Shown here: positions 59,606 to 64,000 of the stretch, piece by piece
How the letters are laid out: every line of letters starts with the position of its first letter
Position numbering within the stretch: the first letter of the stretch is position 1
Source of the DNA: Lutjanus erythropterus
Taxonomy: Eukaryota; Chordata; Actinopteri; Lutjaniformes; Lutjanidae
Assembly (NCBI GenBank): GCA_020091685.1
Contig: CM034595.1
Coordinates: 11,646,525 to 11,710,524 of the forward strand
DNA length: 64,000 nt
Reading direction: 5' to 3'
Translations under genes and position numbers: made by a program
The notes under the pieces: generated by a model
Told to the model about the DNA's origin: nothing
Databases searched by the model: none
What the model saw: only the letters and a program-made list of their open reading frames with translations

Positions 59606-60189
59606 CAAACAGGTGTCTTTTGAGTTTTCCACCACTTTCTCAGTCTTTGTTGCTGCTTTTTTGAAACGTTTTGCAGCCCTCAAATTCAGCATGAATATAT
59701 ATTTACAAAAAACAAAGTTTACTGGTTCAAACATTAAATATCTTGACTTTGTACTGTATTCAGTTGAATATAGGTTGAAATCATTGCATTCCATTTTTAT
59801 TTACTTAGCATCCCAACTCTTTTGGAACGTGGGTTGTATACATACATGTTACATATAATATTTGACACAGATATAGTGAGCGGTAAATGCTCAGTAGGGT
59901 TGATTGTGTGGAACTCCAGCCTTTGAAGCTATCAGTAGTGCATTTTACAGCATGTGGTGTGCCTTTATCAAATAATGACCACATGCACACAGATACAGCA
60001 GCTAAAATATCATTTTTCTCTTCATTAGTTTCTTCTTCAGTGTTTAGTTGTTTTATTCTCCAGCTTTTTTTTTTTTTTTCGCTGGAGCCAGTGTACGTTC
60101 GGTAGGTACCTCAGATCTGGACCATGTAATCTCATCTTCAGATGCCATGTGTGTGTGAGAAGTAAGGATGTAAAGTGAAAATGGCATGT

Positions 60190-60195
60190 AATAAA
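60190..60195 (+). terminator. ibtk: Alternative polyadenylation signal for ibtk
   Basis: AATAAA followed about 30-45 nt later by 'ctgtctcctgtgtct', a plausible GU/U-rich region. Use would give a 3' UTR of about 2.5 kb. Other AATAAA words follow at 60348 and 60727. Confidence 0.3.
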
Positions 60196-60379
60196 ATATC
60201 TCAGCTGTGCAATGATCCTGTCTCCTGTGTCTATTTAAGTTTAGATCGCAATGAAAGGAGAGACAAATTTAATTTTTTCAATTATCTCCTTGCTTTTTTT
60301 TTTAAATAGCAGAACCTTGGTCCTTTACTGAGGCTCTCATTGCATCTAATAAAGATAACATTTAACCTGCCTGTCTCCT

Positions 60380-60690
60380 GACACTTTAGCTGCCCTGCAT
60401 GAGCAAAGCACCATTATCAAGTCTCAGCCTGTGATTAACTGTGATGACCCTGATCTGAACAGCGAGTGTGGAGATTTAGAGATTTTATTGGCTGTAATTA
60501 CAGGTAGAGCATCGCATCGGAAGTCAGGCAGAGACTGCTCGTGGGGGAAATATTAATTACAGATTAAGATCTATTAGTCTGTGCGGAGACGACACATGTA
60601 TCAAAGCCTTGGAGAAAACGTCTGCCGCTTTACATCACTCCACAATGTGCTGGGCTGATACCGCAACCCTGGAAGGCAATGTGGAATTTT
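60380..60690. promoter_or_regulatory. Candidate conserved non-coding element
   Basis: A non-repetitive, higher-complexity block in an area of transposon debris, with homeodomain-type words ggctgtaattacagg and attaattacagattaag. No frame or splice sites. The call is based only on composition and motif density. Confidence 0.25.
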
Positions 60691-61237
60691 TCAAAAAGAC
60701 TGCTCATACCCAGCGTCTGTGCTCTGAATAAAGATGTAGTGTTTTTGCAGGTGCTGGAGTGGAACATTACATGTTTTAAAATTAGACCTTTAGGCATAAG
60801 CAGCATACATAATGTACTTCAGCATGTGCACTCTTTTTGAGTTTCCATTTGTGTTAATATCCCAGTTTGGAGCCTTTTCCTGGTTTACATTGATTTGTTT
60901 ACATGGAACACAAGAAACATGGGTCTTCTTACCCTTGTAATCATGATTGTAACAGTATAAAGGTTTCTGATAATCTGTCGGCAGTTGTTTTGTTTTCTCA
61001 CTATATCACTCACAATGACAGTTCAGAAAAACCTGGGTAAGGTGTTTACATGCCACGGTATCCTGGTTTCTGTTAGAGCACTTGAGATACAGGTTTCTCA
61101 AAAACAAGATAAGGGTTTATCCAGGTTTCTGAAAACAACAGATGGTGTTTACATGGGCAACACATAACTGAGATCCTTCAAAAACCTAATGAATAGGATA
61201 CCAGTGTTCATACAAACACACTGTAAATATTCAGTAC

Positions 61238-62037
61238 CAGTGTTGGAGAAAGTACTCAGATCCTTTATTGTAGTGAAAATACAAATACCACACTAAAATA
61301 GTTATTTAAAATGCTCTTTTACATTTAAAACTCTGGCTTTGAAAATTCTATTTAAGTTAAATATGTAAGCTTAATCAGGAAAATATACTGCTATTATTAT
61401 GATTGGATTATTGTTACCCATGTAATGTAAAAGCAGGATTTTACTGTTGTAGTTGGCTGTAATGAAGCTCATTTTAAAGTGATCTATATACGACTGCAGC
61501 TAATGACTACTTTCATTATTGATAAATGTGCTAATTATTTTCTTCAAGAAGTGATTGATTGCTCGGTTTGTAGAAAATCTAAAAATAGTTAGAAATCTTC
61601 AATCAAACCAACAGTCCAATCCTCAACATTATTTTAAAAAAACATTAAAATTATTAAAATAATTAAAAGCAAAAGCATCACTTCTTCACATTTGAGAAGC
61701 TGGAGCCATGAAATGTTTTTACATGAAAAATAACTAAATCATTATCAAAACAGCCAATTTATTTTCTGTCAGTCGACAAACTGATTAATAATTTCAGCAA
61801 TTTGTATAAACTAATGGGTAGTTCAGTTTATAACCAAACATATTTTATGAAGTCTCCATATGTTTTGTGTATAAAAAAATCTTAATTTTTAAAGTAACTA
61901 GTAACAAAAGCTGTCACATAAATGTCGTGAAAAATACAGTTCTCTTTGAAATGTGGTGGGGTAGAAGTAGAAAGAAAAGACAAGTACTTCAAATTTATAT
62001 TTAACAGTACTTGAGTAAATGTTACTTTCCATTGCTG
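61238..62037. mobile_element. hAT-like teleost element with another repeat nested inside
   Basis: The left end cagtgttggagaaagtactc and the right end gagtaaatgttactttccattgctg are inverse partners of a very common teleost element with 'GTGG..GGAAGTACTCAGATCCTTTA' starts. The right part has 'agctgtcacataaatgtcgtg' and 'gaaatgtggtggggtagaagta', as that family does. A segment at about 61492-61810 belongs to the 'attaatcg' repeat family. Confidence 0.65.
61492..61810. mobile_element. Nested copy of the common 'attaatcg' teleost repeat
   Basis: Words include 'gcagctaatgactactttcattattgataa', 'caaaccaacagtccaatcc', 'cacatttgagaagctggagcc' and 'ttttctgtcagtcgacaaactgattaat'. The same family occurs at 19947-20640. 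Here it interrupts the hAT-like element. Confidence 0.6.
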
Positions 62038-62528
62038 GTGATTGCAGTAGAGCAGTGGTCAGTAGCCCTTCATAAACACCCTTCACATATCACACATAAG
62101 AGTGTTCATTTAACCTGGACATTATTTAACCAATAATGATATAAGTTGAAAATATTACCATATTTCTGTCTACAGTTGAAAGGCAGTGTTCAGGTCCATC
62201 AAGTTTGTTAGTTAAGTTTGTATTCATAGTTTCACTTAGAGCAGAAGCTAAATGTTTCAGCCATTTAATGCTGTTAATCACTTTTAGCTAACTATTTAAA
62301 CCAAGTATTAGTTACTTTTATTTAACTATTTCAGACATTTATTTATTATTTCAGCCATCCATGTCACCCAATTATCAATTTCTTTTAGCTGTAACCATTT
62401 ATCCATTACTAGTTATGTACTGTGTTCCATTTAGCCTTTTAGCTATTTCAACTTCTCTGCTTGCTAGTTTTCATGCACCCTTCATTGCAACACGTTCTGT
62501 TCAGGTGTAATAGCTGACTAACTTTGTG

Positions 62529-62713
62529 GATTTTTTTAAGGACGTGTGTAGAATTCAGTGGCTTCTAGTGGTGAAGTTGTGTGTGTAAGTTTGTGTGTCT
62601 TCGCCAACAAAACAACATTTCTGAATTTCAGGTCTTAAAATATTGTATTCAGTTTCTGCCATATTCTCCCAATAGATCCCCATAAATCTTACATGCTGGA
62701 CCTTTAATGAAAC
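62529..62713. mobile_element. Truncated TTAA-flanked MITE
   Basis: The left edge 'ttaaggacgtgtgtagaattcagtggcttctagtgg' and right edge 'ccccataaatcttacatgctggacctttaa' correspond to the ends of the family at 33811-34222. Most of the interior is missing. Ends in TTAA. Confidence 0.65.
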
Positions 62714-63869
62714 TAGCTGAACGTCACTGCAATCTTTCCATGTTACCCCTGGCAGCTGCACATCTACCCTGGCCTGGTGTCCAAATACCCCTGTTTAGTA
62801 ATCACTGCTGTAAAGCACAGAGAAGGGTGTGACAGAGCAGCGCTGGAGCACATTTTAGGAAGGTGCACTCTTCCTGTGGAGAGATGGTGGAGGATAGACC
62901 CTGGCCACGGAGCCTTCCTGCCAGGCAGATGGAAAAGTCATAGGACTGTCCTCCAGACGGTGAGGATAACTTCACGATTCATTTGTTTATGGAGAAAGAG
63001 GGACGCCCGAGACACTCCACGGAATACATTCTGAGTGAACGCTGCCAGGTCATATCGAAATGAGTGAGGTCAAACCCCTTCATTTATTCAAACTGAACCC
63101 TACATTCATCAGGCTGCTTGTCAGTGTCATTTGTTAAGGTCTAATAATTGTAAATGTCTCCTAAGTAGTTCTCCAACTTCTTTTATGCTAAGTACACCAG
63201 TGAAGTATGTCTGTCTACAACAGAATGGAAATATAACATTTTTATAGCAACTGAAATAACATGATCAAGATTGTCAAGGTTAAGAAACACTCTATATACA
63301 GATGTTACTCTGTTTCTGTGTTTATTCTTGTCTTAGTAGATTTCTCTGCTTCATTGTGGTCCACAATTGTGAAGTTGCTGATTTATTTTTTAGTAATTAC
63401 AGTATTGTATTTTAGGCCACTTATTTTATGAAACAGCAAAAACTGCAGCATCATTTTTTCTCCTACATAGGAAGTGAGTTTAAGATGAATTCCTGGTCAG
63501 AGAAGAAGTTGATGAAAAGGATAACACGTATCATGACAGCAGCATGAATGCGTAGCCTCGTCTGCCCTGCAGTACTTGCAGTAACCCGCAGTCACATCAG
63601 TGAGTGCATTAAGAACTTTAATGAGCTTAAATTAAATTGTGCACCGGTGACAAAAAAGGTGGCAGTGTTTTTAAGGACACATGAAAAATGCATTTTGTTT
63701 GCCTTTTGGTAATAATAACTAAGGTTTCTTTAATATACCCATGACTAAAATTGAATTAAACTTGCTTTAACTCATAAAATTAGCTTAGTGGGAGACAAAA
63801 AGAATATTACTCTCAGTTACACATCGTGTAGCTTCAATGAAGAACTGCAACAACATGATACACAGAGAC
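62714..63869. other. Gene-free stretch
   Basis: Intergenic sequence without recognised exons. The frame at 62777-63034 looks protein-like in length but resembles no family I know. Confidence 0.5.
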
Positions 63870-64000
63870 TATAATACATAGTGGACGGAGCTTCTGTGAT
63901 GTCATCCACAGGTTTCTGAAGAGCTGTTGTTAAGCTCAGGTCATGGTGGCTCTGGCCGTCACTATCTTGTCAGTGACGGACTCTGCCAACTCCCGGCTAA
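63870..64000. repeat. Partial dispersed repeat at the window edge
   Basis: The words 'tctgtgatgtcatccacaggtttctgaagag' and 'ctggccgtcactatcttgtcag' resemble a common teleost repeat containing 'gccgccatcttg'. It is cut by the end of the window. Confidence 0.4.

Larger units (their letters stand above)
58361..59838. mobile_element. Teleost DNA transposon relic with long inverted ends, two insertions inside
   Basis: The left arm has 'aaaaaagttgggaccataaa', 'cattgaacacagtacaaagacaagatgg' and 'gttttttgtaaatatacac'. The right arm gives the same words inverted: 'gtatatttacaaaaaacaaa' (shifted), 'cttgactttgtactgtattca' and 'atcccaactcttttgga'. The arms are about 200 bp each. Interior words such as 'aattctttcccattcttgcttgatata' and 'caatgggagacgggtctgaactcc' are those of a very common teleost element. 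Much of the interior is deleted. A foldback MITE and a SINE have inserted into it. Superfamily not assigned. Confidence 0.7.

Noticed and set aside
1-64000. Retroviruses, LTR elements, Polintons, CRISPR arrays and prokaryotic operons
   Set aside because: I looked for paired long terminal repeats, gag/pol/env or capsid-like frames, and regular repeat-spacer arrays and saw none. All supported mobile elements are DNA transposon relics, LINE pieces or a SINE.

Overview
The window is vertebrate nuclear DNA, almost certainly from a percomorph (spiny-rayed) teleost. It is AT-rich, carries spliced genes with GT-AG introns, and is scattered with short DNA-transposon remnants and a tRNA-derived SINE of kinds common in teleost genomes. 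No bacterial, organellar, retroviral, LTR or CRISPR sequence was seen.

Two protein-coding genes are well supported. The first is a single-exon trophoblast glycoprotein gene (tpbg/5T4/Waif1 family) on the minus strand at 23455-24600. The second is a complete 28-coding-exon ibtk gene (inhibitor of Bruton tyrosine kinase) on the plus strand, with coding sequence 33440-57689 that joins without a frame break into 1341 residues. A non-coding first exon and promoter lie near 30540-30760. The genes are divergent and about 6 kb apart, the same arrangement as TPBG and IBTK on human chromosome 6q14.

Layout: 1-23 kb is a gene desert with an L2-type LINE fragment, several hAT-like and TTAA-flanked MITEs (including a nested mosaic at 15.8-19.0 kb) and a small CpG-rich patch at 15.07-15.19 kb. 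Tpbg occupies 23.4-24.6 kb, with an inverted-repeat element 58 bp past its stop. The tpbg-ibtk gap (25-30.5 kb) holds a ZMYM1-like hAT remnant and a 134-bp tandem repeat with strong nuclear-receptor half-site clusters. Ibtk runs from 30.6 to 57.7 kb, with transposons in its larger introns. From 57.7 to 64 kb is the ibtk 3' flank with nested transposons and one non-repetitive block (60.4-60.7 kb) that could be a conserved non-coding element.

The products do not form one pathway. TPBG is a plasma-membrane LRR protein that modulates Wnt signalling. IBTK is an intracellular ankyrin/RCC1/BTB protein known as a BTK inhibitor and CUL3 substrate adaptor. No novel multi-gene system was found. The most interesting signals are a triplicated short motif on symmetric exons in the IBTK C-terminus, a uORF in the ibtk leader, a 48-nt in-frame alternative acceptor, and transposon-derived candidate regulatory sequence. 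Calls rest on reading the sequence and on remembered family sequences; no search was run.
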